Made by a program: the position numbers and the translations under genes
The notes under the pieces: generated by a model
The model's database searches: none
Seen by the model: only the letters and a program-made list of their open reading frames with translations
What the model was told of the DNA's origin: nothing
DNA from: Oleiphilaceae bacterium
Lineage (GTDB): Bacteria > Pseudomonadota > Gammaproteobacteria > Pseudomonadales > Oleiphilaceae
NCBI GenBank assembly: GCA_018334495.1
Contig: JAGXLV010000015.1
Span: 1 to 48,787 of the forward strand
DNA: 48,787 nt
Direction: 5' to 3'
Part shown: positions 1-10,291 of the stretch, in pieces
Position numbering within the stretch: position 1 is the first letter of the stretch
How the letters are laid out: every line of letters starts with the position of its first letter

Positions 1-643
<643 letters not shown>

Positions 644-693
644 TCAAACGTTGGGAGTTTAAAGCGCTCCCTGACTATTGGTTTCGCCATAAC

Positions 694-724
694 AAAAATA
701 GGGGAAGAGCGCGCCCTTCCCCTA
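694..724 (-). terminator. Terminator-like hairpin between rplT and pheS
   Basis: Read on the minus strand, a 9-bp stem (TAGGGGAAG / CTTCCCCTA, loop of 8) is followed directly by five U residues, the form of an intrinsic terminator. It sits after rplT and 66 bases before the pheS start, so it should reduce or attenuate read-through into pheS. A second hairpin (GGCACC / GGTGCC, 731-750) lies just upstream. In enteric bacteria the same gap holds the pheM leader-peptide attenuator; no Phe-rich leader peptide is visible here. Confidence 0.7.
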
Positions 725-777
725 CTGAGAGGCACCGGTAACAAGGTGCCTTATCGACCGACAATCGAAGAAAGAGC

Positions 778-1137
778 TTAAGCTGCCAGAGTCGCTTTTG
801 CCTTCTCGACAACAGCGCTGAACGCTTGCTGCTCGTTCATGGCCAGATCGGCCAGAACCTTGCGATCGATCTCTACATTTGCTTTTTTCAGACCGGAAAT
901 CAGACGGCTGTATGACAGGCCGTTGGCACGGGCACCGGCATTGATGCGCGCAATCCACAAAGCGCGGAATGACCGCTTGCGGTTACGACGGTCACGGTAA
1001 GCATACTGGCCGGCTTTGATGACCGCCTGCTTGGCAACACGAAAAACCCGACTGCGGGCTCCGTAATAACCTTTGGCCTGACTTAGAATCTTTTTGTGAC
1101 GACGGCGAGCGACGACACCACGTTTTACGCGAGGCAT
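778..1137 (-). CDS. rplT: 50S ribosomal protein L20
   Basis: A 119-residue, very basic protein that starts [20 protein letters not shown], typical of bacterial L20, which binds 23S rRNA and is needed early in assembly of the large subunit. Length matches the family (E. coli 118). It follows rpmI with a 31-base gap and precedes pheS. In E. coli L20 also represses translation of rpmI-rplT by binding structured leader RNA; a strong hairpin between infC and rpmI here could play that part. Confidence 0.98.
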   Translation of the reverse strand: MPRVKRGVVARRRHKKILSQAKGYYGARSRVFRVAKQAVIKAGQYAYRDRRNRKRSFRALWIARINAGARANGLSYSRLISGLKKANVEIDRKVLADLAMNEQQAFSAVVEKAKATLAA

Positions 1138-1168
1138 AGTTTAATCCTTCTAGTGTTCGGTAAGCGCT

Positions 1169-1360
1169 TTAAAGCGCAATCATACGTTTGACGGAAGCAA
1201 CATCAGACTTGGCAATCAGCTTGGTACCGCGGAGCTGACGCTTTCGCTTGGGGCTCTTCTTGGTCAAAATATGACTCGTGAAGGATTGCTTGTGCTTGAA
1301 GCCTGTTGCGGTTTTCTTGAACCGCTTGGCGGCACCGCTCTTGGTTTTCATTTTAGGCAT
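1169..1360 (-). CDS. rpmI: 50S ribosomal protein L35
   Basis: A 63-residue basic protein beginning [17 protein letters not shown] with the family signature [17 protein letters not shown]35 is a small component of the large ribosomal subunit. It lies between infC and rplT as expected and is probably cotranscribed with both. It is one or two residues shorter than most L35 proteins, the difference lying in the variable C-terminus, which I do not consider meaningful. Confidence 0.97.
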   Translation of the reverse strand: MPKMKTKSGAAKRFKKTATGFKHKQSFTSHILTKKSPKRKRQLRGTKLIAKSDVASVKRMIAL

Positions 1361-1413
1361 TTCTGAAACTCCGCATTCGGTTTTTTAATAGGCATAGCAA
1401 ACCTCAACGACAA

Positions 1414-1435
1414 CGCCCCCGTGAATACGGAGGCG
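1414..1435 (-). promoter_or_regulatory. Hairpin in infC-rpmI gap, possible L20 operator
   Basis: On the minus strand a 9-bp stem (CGCCTCCGT / ACGGGGGCG, one G-U pair) with a 4-base loop lies about 55 bases before the rpmI start. It is not followed by a U run, so it is not a simple terminator. Because L20 of other bacteria autoregulates rpmI-rplT by binding leader RNA here, I suggest it contributes to that operator. The role is inference; only the hairpin is seen. Confidence 0.35.
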
Positions 1436-1452
1436 CCGATATTCGATAAGAC

Positions 1453-1992
1453 TTACTTCTTTTTGCGGGGCGCCACGACCATGGTCATTTGGCGGCCTTC
1501 CATTTTCGGCCGCTGCTCCACCTGAGCCATGTCCTCAATATCCGTTTCAACCCGGTTCATGAGCTTCATACCGATTTCCTGGTGTGCCATCTCACGTCCA
1601 CGGAAGCGAATAGTGATTTTGCCGCGATCCCCGTTTTCAAGGAAACGTACCAGGTTGCGTAGTTTTACCTGATAATCCCCTTCTTCGGTGCCAGGCCGGA
1701 ACTTGACTTCCTTGACCTGTACCTGCTTCTGCTTTTTCTTGGCAGCCGCTTTGGCTTTCTTCTCTTCGAAGATCTTTTTACCGAAGTCCATGATCTTACA
1801 GACGACCGGATCGGAATCGGTTATCTGAACCAAATCCAGAGAAGCTTCTTCGGCCTGTTTGAGGGCATCCTCAATTGGGACAATACCCACCTGATCGCCT
1901 TCGGCATTGATCAGACGGACTTCTTTGGCTTCAATGTTCTCGTTGATTGACGCGCGTGGTGCGCGACCCCGACTCGCTCGCTGTTTAATAAT
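1453..1992 (-). CDS. infC: Translation initiation factor IF-3, AUU start
   Basis: IF-3 binds the 30S subunit, blocks premature 50S joining and proofreads the start codon. The protein contains the N-terminal INENI element, the linker, and the C-terminal domain ending [14 protein letters not shown]. No ATG, GTG or TTG precedes the conserved N-terminus in frame; instead two consecutive ATT codons (1990-1992 and 1987-1989) follow a GGAG Shine-Dalgarno sequence by 5 and 8 bases. An AUU start is the known device by which IF-3 represses its own translation. From the first ATT the product is 179 residues (E. coli 180). The ATT shares its A with the TGA stop of thrS, implying translational coupling. 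Which ATT is used cannot be decided. Confidence 0.95.
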   Translation of the reverse strand: MIKQRASRGRAPRASINENIEAKEVRLINAEGDQVGIVPIEDALKQAEEASLDLVQITDSDPVVCKIMDFGKKIFEEKKAKAAAKKKQKQVQVKEVKFRPGTEEGDYQVKLRNLVRFLENGDRGKITIRFRGREMAHQEIGMKLMNRVETDIEDMAQVEQRPKMEGRQMTMVVAPRKKK

Positions 1993-3917
1993 CAGTTCTC
2001 CGTATTGGTTTTGCCTTTGCGTTCGATTTCCTGAGCCAGCATGGCTCCGAACGCGTCCAGCGTCATGGTTCCCAAATCCTCACCTTTGCGGGTGCGTACT
2101 GCAACCGTGCCGGTTTCAACTTCTTTGTCGCCAACAACGGCGAGGAATGGAACCTTGTTTAAAGTGTGCTCGCGGATTTTAAAGCCGATCTTCTCGTTTC
2201 TCAAGTCGGCAGCCGCCCTGTACCCCAAAGATTCGAGATTTTTCGCAAGTTTCTGGCAATAATCCCGCTGGTTGTCGGTAATATTGAGCACGGAAACCTG
2301 GGTTGGCGCCAGCCATGTGGGAAAGGCGCCTTCGTAATCCTCGATGAGTATACCGATAAAACGTTCAAAAGACCCTAAAACCGCCCGATGAAGCATAACC
2401 GGTGTGCGACGCTCCGAGTTATCCGCCACGAACTGGGCGCCAAGGCGCCCTGGCATCGAAAAATCCACTTGTATTGTGCCGCACTGCCAGACCCGGCCTA
2501 TGCAGTCTTTCAGCGAGAATTCGATTTTTGGCCCGTAGAAGGCGCCCTCACCTGGCAGCAATTCCCACTCGACACCTTCGCGATTCAGCGCCTTTTCGAG
2601 CGCGGCTTCTGACTTGTCCCAGACCTCATCGGAACCGACGCGCTTCTCCGGCCGGGTAGACAGCTTATACAGAATCTCGGTAAAACCAAAATCCGCATAG
2701 ACTTCGTGCAGCAATTCAATAAACAGCTGCACCTCGGCCTGAATCGAATCTTCCTCACAGAAGATGTGAGCGTCATCCTGGGTAAAGCCGCGAACCCGCA
2801 TCAGACCGTGCAGTGCGCCGGACGCCTCATTACGGTGACAGGAGCCGAACTCGGCAAGCCGCAGGGGCAGATCCTTGTAGCTCTTGAGACCCTGGTTGAA
2901 AACCTGGATATGACAAGGGCAGTTCATCGGCTTGATGGCAAAATCGTGCTTCTCGGATTCGGTGGTAAACATGTCGTCACCGAATTTGTCCCAATGCCCT
3001 GACTGCTCCCAGAGCACCCGCGACACCACCTGAGGCGTCTTGATTTCCTGGTAACCATGGCGGCGCAGCTTCTCACGCAGATACTGCTCGATGGTCTGAT
3101 AAATGGACCAGCCATCGGGATGCCAGAACACCATGCCCGGCGCTTCTTCCTGCATGTGGAACAGCTTGAGCTTTTTGCCGATCTTGCGGTGGTCGCGTTT
3201 CTCCGCCTCTTCCAGGCGATGCAAGTAAGCCTTGAGGTCTTTCTTGTTGCCCCAGGCTGTGCCGTAAACGCGCTGTAGCTGCTCGTTGCTGGTATCGCCG
3301 CGCCAATAGGCGCCCGCCACTTTGGTCAGCTTGAAAGCCTTGAGCTTGCCTGTGCTGGGTACGTGCGGGCCACGACAGAGATCAATGAAGTCATCCTGGC
3401 GGTAAAATGACAGGGGCTCTTCACCGGGAATGTCCTGAATGATCCGGACCTTGTATTCCTCACCCATTTCCTGGAACAGCTTGATGGCTTCTTCGCGCGA
3501 CAGCACAGAGCGGCTGACCGCAATATCCTGCTTGGCCAGCTCTTCCATGCGCTTTTCGATACGCTCCAGGTCTTCATTGGTGAAAGGCCGGTCGTATTTG
3601 AAATCGTAATAAAAGCCGTTGTCGATCACCGGACCTATGGTGACCTGAGCTTCCGGGAAAAGCTCCTTGACGGCCATGGCCAGGAGGTGCGCGGTTGAAT
3701 GGCGGATAACATCCACGCCATCTTCGTCACGCTCGGTCACGATGGCAAGGTCAGCGTCGTCTTCTATACGGTAACTGGTGTCTACCAGATGGCCGTCAAC
3801 ACGGCCGGCGACGGCAGCCTTGGCAAGACCGGCGCCGATGTCGGCGGCAACATCATGAACGGAAACGGGCTCCGCAAAACTGCGGCGGCTGCCATCAGGC
3901 AGGGTTAAAACAGGCAT
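1992..3917 (-). CDS. thrS: Threonine--tRNA ligase
   Basis: A 641-residue class II synthetase, full length (E. coli 642), that attaches threonine to tRNA-Thr. Domains in order: TGS domain (about 1-60), editing domain with HSTAH (H73, H77) and CRGPH (C181, H185), then the catalytic domain with the zinc-site segment MNCPCH (331-336) and motif 2 near [18 protein letters not shown], and a C-terminal anticodon-binding domain. It is the first gene of the translation operon and its stop codon overlaps the infC start. The start ATG follows TAGGAG by about 10 bases. A good extended -10 promoter lies about 90 bases upstream. Confidence 0.98.
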   Translation of the reverse strand: MPVLTLPDGSRRSFAEPVSVHDVAADIGAGLAKAAVAGRVDGHLVDTSYRIEDDADLAIVTERDEDGVDVIRHSTAHLLAMAVKELFPEAQVTIGPVIDNGFYYDFKYDRPFTNEDLERIEKRMEELAKQDIAVSRSVLSREEAIKLFQEMGEEYKVRIIQDIPGEEPLSFYRQDDFIDLCRGPHVPSTGKLKAFKLTKVAGAYWRGDTSNEQLQRVYGTAWGNKKDLKAYLHRLEEAEKRDHRKIGKKLKLFHMQEEAPGMVFWHPDGWSIYQTIEQYLREKLRRHGYQEIKTPQVVSRVLWEQSGHWDKFGDDMFTTESEKHDFAIKPMNCPCHIQVFNQGLKSYKDLPLRLAEFGSCHRNEASGALHGLMRVRGFTQDDAHIFCEEDSIQAEVQLFIELLHEVYADFGFTEILYKLSTRPEKRVGSDEVWDKSEAALEKALNREGVEWELLPGEGAFYGPKIEFSLKDCIGRVWQCGTIQVDFSMPGRLGAQFVADNSERRTPVMLHRAVLGSFERFIGILIEDYEGAFPTWLAPTQVSVLNITDNQRDYCQKLAKNLESLGYRAAADLRNEKIGFKIREHTLNKVPFLAVVGDKEVETGTVAVRTRKGEDLGTMTLDAFGAMLAQEIERKGKTNTEN

Positions 3918-4004
3918 GGGGAAAAGCTCCTATCAGCGGTGATCCGTACCAGAGACCACTTGTTCTACAGGCGCCGCGCTACCATCGCGGCTCGACAGCC
4001 CTGA

Positions 4005-4034
4005 AGTATAACAGATTACCGCTGACGGTGTCAG
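4005..4034 (-). promoter_or_regulatory. Sigma70 extended -10 promoter for thrS operon
   Basis: On the minus strand CTGACA (4029-4034) is separated by 18 bases from TATACT (4005-4010), which is preceded by TGT, giving the extended -10 pattern TGnTATACT. It lies immediately downstream of the TRAP permease stop codon and about 90 bases before thrS, so it is the likely main promoter of thrS-infC-rpmI-rplT. The transcript would have a leader long enough for translational control of thrS, as known in E. coli. Confidence 0.65.
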
Positions 4035-4035
4035 G

Positions 4036-6648
4036 TCAGCCGGGCTCGCGCGTAAAAATGCCCCGGTCCTCATCGGTACGCCGGCGCCGCTGATTCAGGG
4101 CCACCAGCCCAAGAAGAACGACAGCAGGAATGAACATCCATTCCTTGCGCGGCCGCTCAAGGGGCACCTGAACCGCATCTATGGTCCAGCCGAATTGCAG
4201 GCCGGCTTTCTCGGCGGCACTGCCGTACTGGACGAAATCAACGAGTGCACGCTCATCGTCCAGCGACAGCTCCATACCGGCCGCTTCCAGACGTTCCTCC
4301 GGTGTTTCTCCGGGTGGCAGATCGACCTGAATATAGGTAGACACGTCATTACCATCAAGGCCCATGCCGGAAGCCTTGAACACCACTGAATTTTCCTCAG
4401 GCATTGTCTCAATATACTCGACCACCTGACCGCCCGGGCGCTCCTCGGTAGGCGGGTAAACCCTATCCCACCAGTAGCCGGGCCGCAGCAGCGTAAAGGT
4501 CACCAGCAGCAGCGCTGCGGTTTCCCACTTGTAACTGCGAGTCAGCCAGTAACCCTGAGTCGCCGCCGAAAATACCAGCATGGCAACAACGGAGCTGACA
4601 ATCGTCAGGGTCAGATCGAACCAGCCGGTGAGACCGATCAGCAACAACTGGGTATTGAAGATGAACATGAACGGCAGGATGGCCGTGCGAATATCGTAGG
4701 TGAAGCCCTGAATGCCCGTGCGAATGGGATCTGCCCCGGAAATGGCCGCCGCCGCGTAGGCGGCCAGCCCCACGGGCGGCGTGTCGTCCGCCAGGATACC
4801 GAAATAGAAGACAAACATGTGGACCGCGATCAGCGGCACGATCAGCCCGCTTTGCGCGCCCAGCGTCACAATAACCGGAGCCATCAGGGTGGAGACCACA
4901 ATGTAGTTGGCGGTGGTGGGCAGACCCATACCCAGCAACAGACTGATCAGCGCGGTGAAAACCAGCATCAGCAGCAGGTTGCCGCCGGAGATGAACTCCA
5001 CGAATTCGGTCATGACCAGGCCAATGCCGGTCAGGGTCACCGTGCCCACGACAATACCAGCGGTGGCCGTGGCAACGCCGATGCCCACCATATTGCGACC
5101 GCCGGTAGCCAGGGCATGAACCAAGTCACTGATGCCGGCCTTAAACTCGGCCATGAAGGCGCCGTGCTTGCGGAAAAACGCCTCCAACGGCCGTTGCGTC
5201 ACCACGATGACAATCATGAAAACGGTGGCCCAAAGAGCCGACAGTTGTGGTGAGAAGCGTTCGACCGTAAGGCACCAGATCAGTACAACCACCGGCAGCA
5301 GATAATGCAGGCCGGTTTTTACCGTCGGCCCCATCGCAGGCAGCTTGGTCATGTCTGTATCGGCGGTATCGAGCTCAAGTTCGGGGTACCTGGCAGCATA
5401 GGCCACCAGCCCCACATAAATAGCCACAAGCGCAGGCGTGACCACCCACATGGCCTGGTCGCCCAGCAAGGTTTTTATCCAGCCGATGCCGTAGTAGACC
5501 GCAAACGTCAGAACACAGAGCCCCAACAACAGAACAACCCAGTTGAGCATCCGCTGGGCAAAGCCGGGGCGGGCCAGGCGCTCCATACCTTGCATCTTGA
5601 GCTTGCAGGCTTCCAGGTGAACAATATAGACAAGGGCGATGTAGGAAATCATCGCGGGCAATATCGCGTGCTTGATCACTTCGAGGTAGGAAATTCCGAC
5701 GTACTCAACCATCAGGAACGCCGCCGCACCCATGATTGGCGGGGTTAACTGGCCATTAGTCGAAGCAGCCACTTCGACCGCGCCGGCCTTGGTGGCCGGA
5801 AAGCCCACCCGCTTCATCAGCGGAATGGTGAAGGTGCCTGTCGTCACCACATTGGCGATGGACGAGCCGGAAATCACACCGCTCAGGCCGCTGGACACGA
5901 CGGCGGCTTTCGCCGGACCGCCGCGCATGTGGCCGAGGCCGGCGTAGGCAATCTTGATGAAATAATTGCCCGCTCCGGCCCGCTCCAGCAGCGCGCCAAA
6001 TAAAACGAAGAGAAAGACAAAGCTTGTAGAGACCCCCAGCGCCACGCCGAACACGCCTTCGGTTCCCAGCCATTGATGGGAGGCCAGCTTGCTCAGGCTA
6101 ACGCCTTTATGGGCAATCACGGCCGGCATGTAGGGGCCGGCCAGCGAGTAAAAAATGAAAACCGCGGCGACAATAGCAAGCGGCAGGCCCAGCGAACGTC
6201 TTGTCGCTTCCAACAGCAACACAATACCGCCGATCGCAACGACGATATCGAAGGTAGTTGGCATACCGGGTCGTGTCGCCAGCTGATCGTAGAAAAGGAA
6301 CAGGTAGCCGGCGGCAAACGAGCCCGCAAGCGCCAGTATCCAGTCATAAACGGGAATCTGCTTGAGATGATGACCGCGTTTGATCATCGGAAAGGCCGTG
6401 AACGACAGAAAAATGGCGAAGGTAAGGTGAATCGAACGGGCTTGAGTGGAATTCAGTATGGCAAAATCAAAAATATAAGGCAGCGGCGACGCAATCCAGA
6501 GCTGGAATAACGACCAGAGTACCGGGACGACAAATAGCAGCGTGGCCGCCGGCCCCTTGAGGGCGCGCCCACCGGTTTCGGTTTGAAGCACCTCGGCAAT
6601 TTTCTTTTGGTCCGGCGTATAGGACTCTGAAGACTCGTCAGTCGCCAT
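4036..6648 (-). CDS. TRAP transporter fused permease, TAXI type (DctQM-like)
   Basis: An 870-residue inner-membrane protein with many hydrophobic segments. The N-terminal part (roughly 1-200) resembles the small DctQ-type subunit and the middle (about 200-690) the large DctM-type permease, with GAGNYFIKIAYAGLGHMRGG and the GLPTTANYI segment typical of TRAP large subunits. The last about 150 residues form the soluble extension found on TAXI-type fused permeases (DUF3394), followed by one more membrane segment and a basic tail. TRAP systems import organic acids using a sodium or proton gradient. The gene lies directly after its binding protein, so the two form one operon. The substrate cannot be inferred. 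Confidence 0.93.
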   Translation of the reverse strand: MATDESSESYTPDQKKIAEVLQTETGGRALKGPAATLLFVVPVLWSLFQLWIASPLPYIFDFAILNSTQARSIHLTFAIFLSFTAFPMIKRGHHLKQIPVYDWILALAGSFAAGYLFLFYDQLATRPGMPTTFDIVVAIGGIVLLLEATRRSLGLPLAIVAAVFIFYSLAGPYMPAVIAHKGVSLSKLASHQWLGTEGVFGVALGVSTSFVFLFVLFGALLERAGAGNYFIKIAYAGLGHMRGGPAKAAVVSSGLSGVISGSSIANVVTTGTFTIPLMKRVGFPATKAGAVEVAASTNGQLTPPIMGAAAFLMVEYVGISYLEVIKHAILPAMISYIALVYIVHLEACKLKMQGMERLARPGFAQRMLNWVVLLLGLCVLTFAVYYGIGWIKTLLGDQAMWVVTPALVAIYVGLVAYAARYPELELDTADTDMTKLPAMGPTVKTGLHYLLPVVVLIWCLTVERFSPQLSALWATVFMIVIVVTQRPLEAFFRKHGAFMAEFKAGISDLVHALATGGRNMVGIGVATATAGIVVGTVTLTGIGLVMTEFVEFISGGNLLLMLVFTALISLLLGMGLPTTANYIVVSTLMAPVIVTLGAQSGLIVPLIAVHMFVFYFGILADDTPPVGLAAYAAAAISGADPIRTGIQGFTYDIRTAILPFMFIFNTQLLLIGLTGWFDLTLTIVSSVVAMLVFSAATQGYWLTRSYKWETAALLLVTFTLLRPGYWWDRVYPPTEERPGGQVVEYIETMPEENSVVFKASGMGLDGNDVSTYIQVDLPPGETPEERLEAAGMELSLDDERALVDFVQYGSAAEKAGLQFGWTIDAVQVPLERPRKEWMFIPAVVLLGLVALNQRRRRTDEDRGIFTREPG

Positions 6649-6683
6649 GGCTACTTCCTGTAACGATAATTGTTTTTATCGGA

Positions 6684-6714
6684 CAGAGCCGGAAACTCAT
6701 GGTTCCCGGCTCTG
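6684..6714 (-). promoter_or_regulatory. Intercistronic hairpin between TAXI gene and permease
   Basis: A 9-bp perfect stem (CAGAGCCGG / CCGGCTCTG) with a 13-base loop whose edges can pair further occupies the gap between the binding-protein stop and the permease start. It lacks a U tract, so it is not a classical terminator. Such hairpins often protect the upstream messenger from decay, giving more binding protein than permease. That role is inferred. Confidence 0.5.
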
Positions 6715-6730
6715 CTTCAGTGGCTTGCCC

Positions 6731-7711
6731 TTAAAGCAGGCCGGCTTCTTTATAATACTTCTCGGCGCCGGAATGCAGAGGAGCACTTAGTGCATCGGAA
6801 ACCATCTCTTCTTTTGTCAGATTCCCAAATGCCGGATGCAGACGTTTGAAGCTGTCAAAGTTTTCAAAAACCGCTTTCACGACCTGGTAGACCACTTCCT
6901 CCGACACATCGGATGAACTGACAAAGGTTGCCGCCACGCCAAAGGTTGTGGTGTCTTCGTCGTTCCCCCGGTACATACCGCCCGGAATGGTAACGACCCG
7001 GTAGTAAGGATTATCGTTTATCAGTGTTTCAGTGGCGTCGTTATCCACGTCAACCAGAACGCTGTCACACGAGGTGGTGGCTTCCTTGATGGCGCCCGAT
7101 GGGTGACCGACCGTGTAGAAGAAGGCATCAATATTTCCGTCACACAAAGCCTGGGACTGCTCCGCCGCTTTCAGTTCGGCGGCCAGGGAAAATTTATCCA
7201 TGGTCCAGCCCATTTCCTCCATCAGCACCTCCGCTGTGGCGCGCTGACCGGAACCCGGATTGCCCACCGATACCCGCTTGCCAGCAAGATCCTTGAAACT
7301 TTTCACGCCGGAACCCTTGCTTGCCACCACAGTGAAAGGCTCCGGGTGCAACGAAAACACCGCTCTGAGCTTTTCGTTCGCGCCATCCTTTTCAAATTCA
7401 CTGGTACCGTTATAGGCGTGGTATTGCCAATCGGACTGGGCGACAGCAAGATCGAGCTCGTTCTGTCCAATCGCATTAAGGTTGTAAATGGAGCCGCCTG
7501 TGCTCTCCACGGAGCAGCGAATACCGTGGTCTTTGCGGTTCATGTTCACCAGTCGGCAAATCGCGCCGCCGGCCGGATAATAGACCCCGGTAACACCGCC
7601 GGTGCCGATGGTGATGAATTGTTGTTCCTGAGCACCGACAGAAGCAGAGCCTAAGCCCAAGCCAACGGCTGCAGCAATCGCGAGGGAGGGAAACTTGAAT
7701 CCAGATGTCAT
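6731..7711 (-). CDS. TAXI family TRAP transporter solute-binding protein
   Basis: A 326-residue periplasmic binding protein that delivers ligand to the fused permease encoded next to it. It starts [20 protein letters not shown], a clear signal peptide probably cleaved before QEQQF; the chosen ATG follows AAGGA by 8 bases. The mature part contains the TAXI-family opening [20 protein letters not shown] and later the segment [20 protein letters not shown]. The frame stays open further upstream, but that extension would bury the signal peptide. First gene of the transporter operon; no clear promoter was found upstream. Confidence 0.93.
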   Translation of the reverse strand: MTSGFKFPSLAIAAAVGLGLGSASVGAQEQQFITIGTGGVTGVYYPAGGAICRLVNMNRKDHGIRCSVESTGGSIYNLNAIGQNELDLAVAQSDWQYHAYNGTSEFEKDGANEKLRAVFSLHPEPFTVVASKGSGVKSFKDLAGKRVSVGNPGSGQRATAEVLMEEMGWTMDKFSLAAELKAAEQSQALCDGNIDAFFYTVGHPSGAIKEATTSCDSVLVDVDNDATETLINDNPYYRVVTIPGGMYRGNDEDTTTFGVAATFVSSSDVSEEVVYQVVKAVFENFDSFKRLHPAFGNLTKEEMVSDALSAPLHSGAEKYYKEAGLL

Positions 7712-7853
7712 GAGATATTCCTTTTTTGCCTCATTTTTTGCCTGATTAACGGATGCAAACAGGCGCTCTTGTTTTGCGTCATCCACGTATTGACAATAGT
7801 GCAAAAAAGACTCGAGAGGAAGAGATGGCCGCCTTTAACTGTTTGAGCAGACG

Positions 7854-7879
7854 AAAAAAAGCCCGGAATTCCGGGCTTT
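7854..7879 (-). terminator. Intrinsic terminator after the RND exporter gene
   Basis: The palindrome AAAGCCCGGAATTCCGGGCTTT (7858-7879) is followed on the minus strand by a run of seven U. It ends the YCF48-RND transcription unit 13 bases after the exporter stop codon and separates it from the TAXI gene. Confidence 0.9.
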
Positions 7880-7892
7880 GAAAACTGCGCAA

Positions 7893-10250
7893 TTACTTCG
7901 CCGCTTTGGCCGCTGCCCTTGCCCGCATTTTCTCGGGCTGCAACAGGAACCGCGCCAGCGCAGGCAAGAGCCAGATCGCGCCGATCATGTTCCAGAGGAA
8001 CATGAAGAACAGCAGAAAGCCCATATCGGCCTGGAACTTGATCGGTGAGAATATCCAGGTCACCACGCCAAGGCCGAGGGTCACCCCGGTGAACATGACG
8101 GCCTTACCGGTGGAGCGCAACGTCTCGAAATAAGCTTCCTGAAGGGACATGCCGTCCAGAATGAAACGTTCAAGCTTGGCATAAATATAAATGCCGTAAT
8201 CGACACCAATACCGACACCCAGCGCAATAACCGGCAAGGTCGCCACTTTGATGCCGATCCCGGAAACCGCCATGATGGCTTCACAAAGAACCGACGTCAG
8301 CCCCAGCGGCACCACGATACAGACAACCGCACGGATCGAACGGAAGCTGAGGAAGCACAGGATACTCACCACGCCGTAGACAAAAACCAGCATCATGTTC
8401 TTGGCGCTGGAGATAACCTCGTTAGTGGCCGCCTCGACACCCGCATTACCGGCCGCCAGCAGGAATTCATGCTGCTCGTTGCTGTACTTGTCGGAAAATT
8501 CCTCAACCCGTGCAACCACGGTTTCCAGGGTTTCGGCTTTGTGGTCTTCCAGGAACACCAGCACCGGGGTCAGACTGCAGTCGGTATTGATAAGACCCGA
8601 TGGCGCATCCCGAATCGAGGCATTGATGATGGTCTGATTACGCGAGATGGAGTACCACTTCCAGTTGCCTTCGTTCAGGGCCTTGGTGACAACCTTGGAC
8701 ACATTCGCCAGCGAGGCCGATGACTGCACCCCCGGCATGTTCTGCAGTTCCCATTGCAGGCTGTCCATGGCCATGAGCACATCGTATTGGGCGCACTGTT
8801 CCACTGGTGTCTTCACCATCACCACAAGCACATCGGCACTGGTGGAGTAGTTATCGATCAGAAACGCGTTGTCCTTGTTATAGCGAGAGTCCGCCCGCAA
8901 CTCCGGGGCACCCTCGTCAAGGTCGCCGACTTTGATGTCCTGCTTGAAATACAGACCCGTCCCGAGGCCGAGTGTGGCGATTAACAGAGAGATCGGAGCC
9001 ACTTTGGGATTGGCGAAATTCGACATCAGCCGCCATTTGCGATCCTGTTTCTCGCCATGGTTCTGCACGTGCCGGATACCGCCCTTGGTAATGCCGATGT
9101 GGGACATGATCAACGGATGCAGAACCAGATTGGTGATGATCACAATGGCCACGCCCAGGCCTGCGGCCACCGCCAGGTCCTTGATGACATCGACCTCGAT
9201 AAACAGGAGAGTCAGGAAGCCGAAGGCATCGGACACCAGCGCCAGAATGCCGGGAATGTACAACGCCCGGAAGGCCAGCCGCGCCGCCATCATGGGGTCA
9301 AAACCCTTGGCCGCCTCGATGGCCATGGCGTTGACCACCTGGACCCCGTGACTGATGCCAATCGCAAACACCAGGAAGGGCACCAGCACCGAGTAGGGAT
9401 CGAGACCGTAACCCAGCAGGCGCAGAATACCCAGTTGCCAGAATACCGCCACAATGGAGGAGAAGACTGGCACCAGGGTGCCGGCAACACAGCGGGAATA
9501 CCAGAACAGCAACAGGGTGGTCAGAAGAATGGTAATGCCCGCGAAATAGGCAATGGACCCGATGCCCTCGATCAAATCACCGACTTTTTTGGCAAAGCCG
9601 ACGATATGAATATCGATATTGGGATTGGATTGCTCGTACTTCTGGCGGATTTTTTCCTCGAGCTCTTTTGAGAAGGCACCGTAGTCCAGAGGCTCGCCAG
9701 TTTCCGGGTTGGTCTCATAGAGGGGGGCGAACACGACCGTGGACTTGAAGTTATCAGCGACCAGGCGACCCACCTCACTGGAACGCAGAATATTCTGGCG
9801 TAACTCTTCCAGTTTTTCCCGGGAACCGTCGTAATTGTCCGGAATCACCGTGCCGCCCTGGAAGCCCTGCTCTGTCACCTCGACCCAACGCACATTGGGG
9901 GTCCACAGAGATTTAAGACCGGAGCGGTCCACACCACTGAGGTAGAACACCTCATCGGTAATCTCTTTCAGGGTCTGCATGTATTCCTGGGTGAAAATGT
10001 CGCCTTCTTTTGCCTCTACCGCAATACGGACGAAATTACCCAGGTTTTCCAGATCATCCCGGTGCTCCAACATATTGACAATGTAAGGATGCTCGAGGGG
10101 AATCATGCGCTCAAAACTGGCATCCGGCTGGATCTTGACGGCGTTGTAGCCCAGAAACAGGGTCAGTATGAGAAAGCCAATCAGGATAATCGTGCGATTG
10201 TTGAAAATGAGTCTTTCGAGCAAAGGCTCGGACGTGGGCGGATTGGACAT
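7893..10250 (-). CDS. RND/MMPL superfamily exporter
   Basis: A 785-residue membrane protein with two matching halves: a membrane segment near residue 20, a large periplasmic loop, a bundle of membrane helices (about 230-390), then the same again. The second bundle contains LGVGIGVDYGIYIYAK, the conserved acidic site of the MMPL/HpnN-type branch. These proteins are driven by the proton gradient and usually move lipids or hydrophobic compounds; no membrane-fusion partner or outer-membrane channel gene lies nearby, which argues against a standard drug efflux pump. It follows the YCF48-like gene by 41 bases and ends at a strong terminator. From memory, such exporter/beta-propeller pairs occur beside DUF1302 and DUF1329 genes in related bacteria; neither is here. 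Substrate unknown. Confidence 0.88.
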   Translation of the reverse strand: MSNPPTSEPLLERLIFNNRTIILIGFLILTLFLGYNAVKIQPDASFERMIPLEHPYIVNMLEHRDDLENLGNFVRIAVEAKEGDIFTQEYMQTLKEITDEVFYLSGVDRSGLKSLWTPNVRWVEVTEQGFQGGTVIPDNYDGSREKLEELRQNILRSSEVGRLVADNFKSTVVFAPLYETNPETGEPLDYGAFSKELEEKIRQKYEQSNPNIDIHIVGFAKKVGDLIEGIGSIAYFAGITILLTTLLLFWYSRCVAGTLVPVFSSIVAVFWQLGILRLLGYGLDPYSVLVPFLVFAIGISHGVQVVNAMAIEAAKGFDPMMAARLAFRALYIPGILALVSDAFGFLTLLFIEVDVIKDLAVAAGLGVAIVIITNLVLHPLIMSHIGITKGGIRHVQNHGEKQDRKWRLMSNFANPKVAPISLLIATLGLGTGLYFKQDIKVGDLDEGAPELRADSRYNKDNAFLIDNYSTSADVLVVMVKTPVEQCAQYDVLMAMDSLQWELQNMPGVQSSASLANVSKVVTKALNEGNWKWYSISRNQTIINASIRDAPSGLINTDCSLTPVLVFLEDHKAETLETVVARVEEFSDKYSNEQHEFLLAAGNAGVEAATNEVISSAKNMMLVFVYGVVSILCFLSFRSIRAVVCIVVPLGLTSVLCEAIMAVSGIGIKVATLPVIALGVGIGVDYGIYIYAKLERFILDGMSLQEAYFETLRSTGKAVMFTGVTLGLGVVTWIFSPIKFQADMGFLLFFMFLWNMIGAIWLLPALARFLLQPEKMRARAAAKAAK

Positions 10251-10291
10251 TCAGTGACCCTCTTGTTCTTCAGGCTATTGCCACAGCGTGA

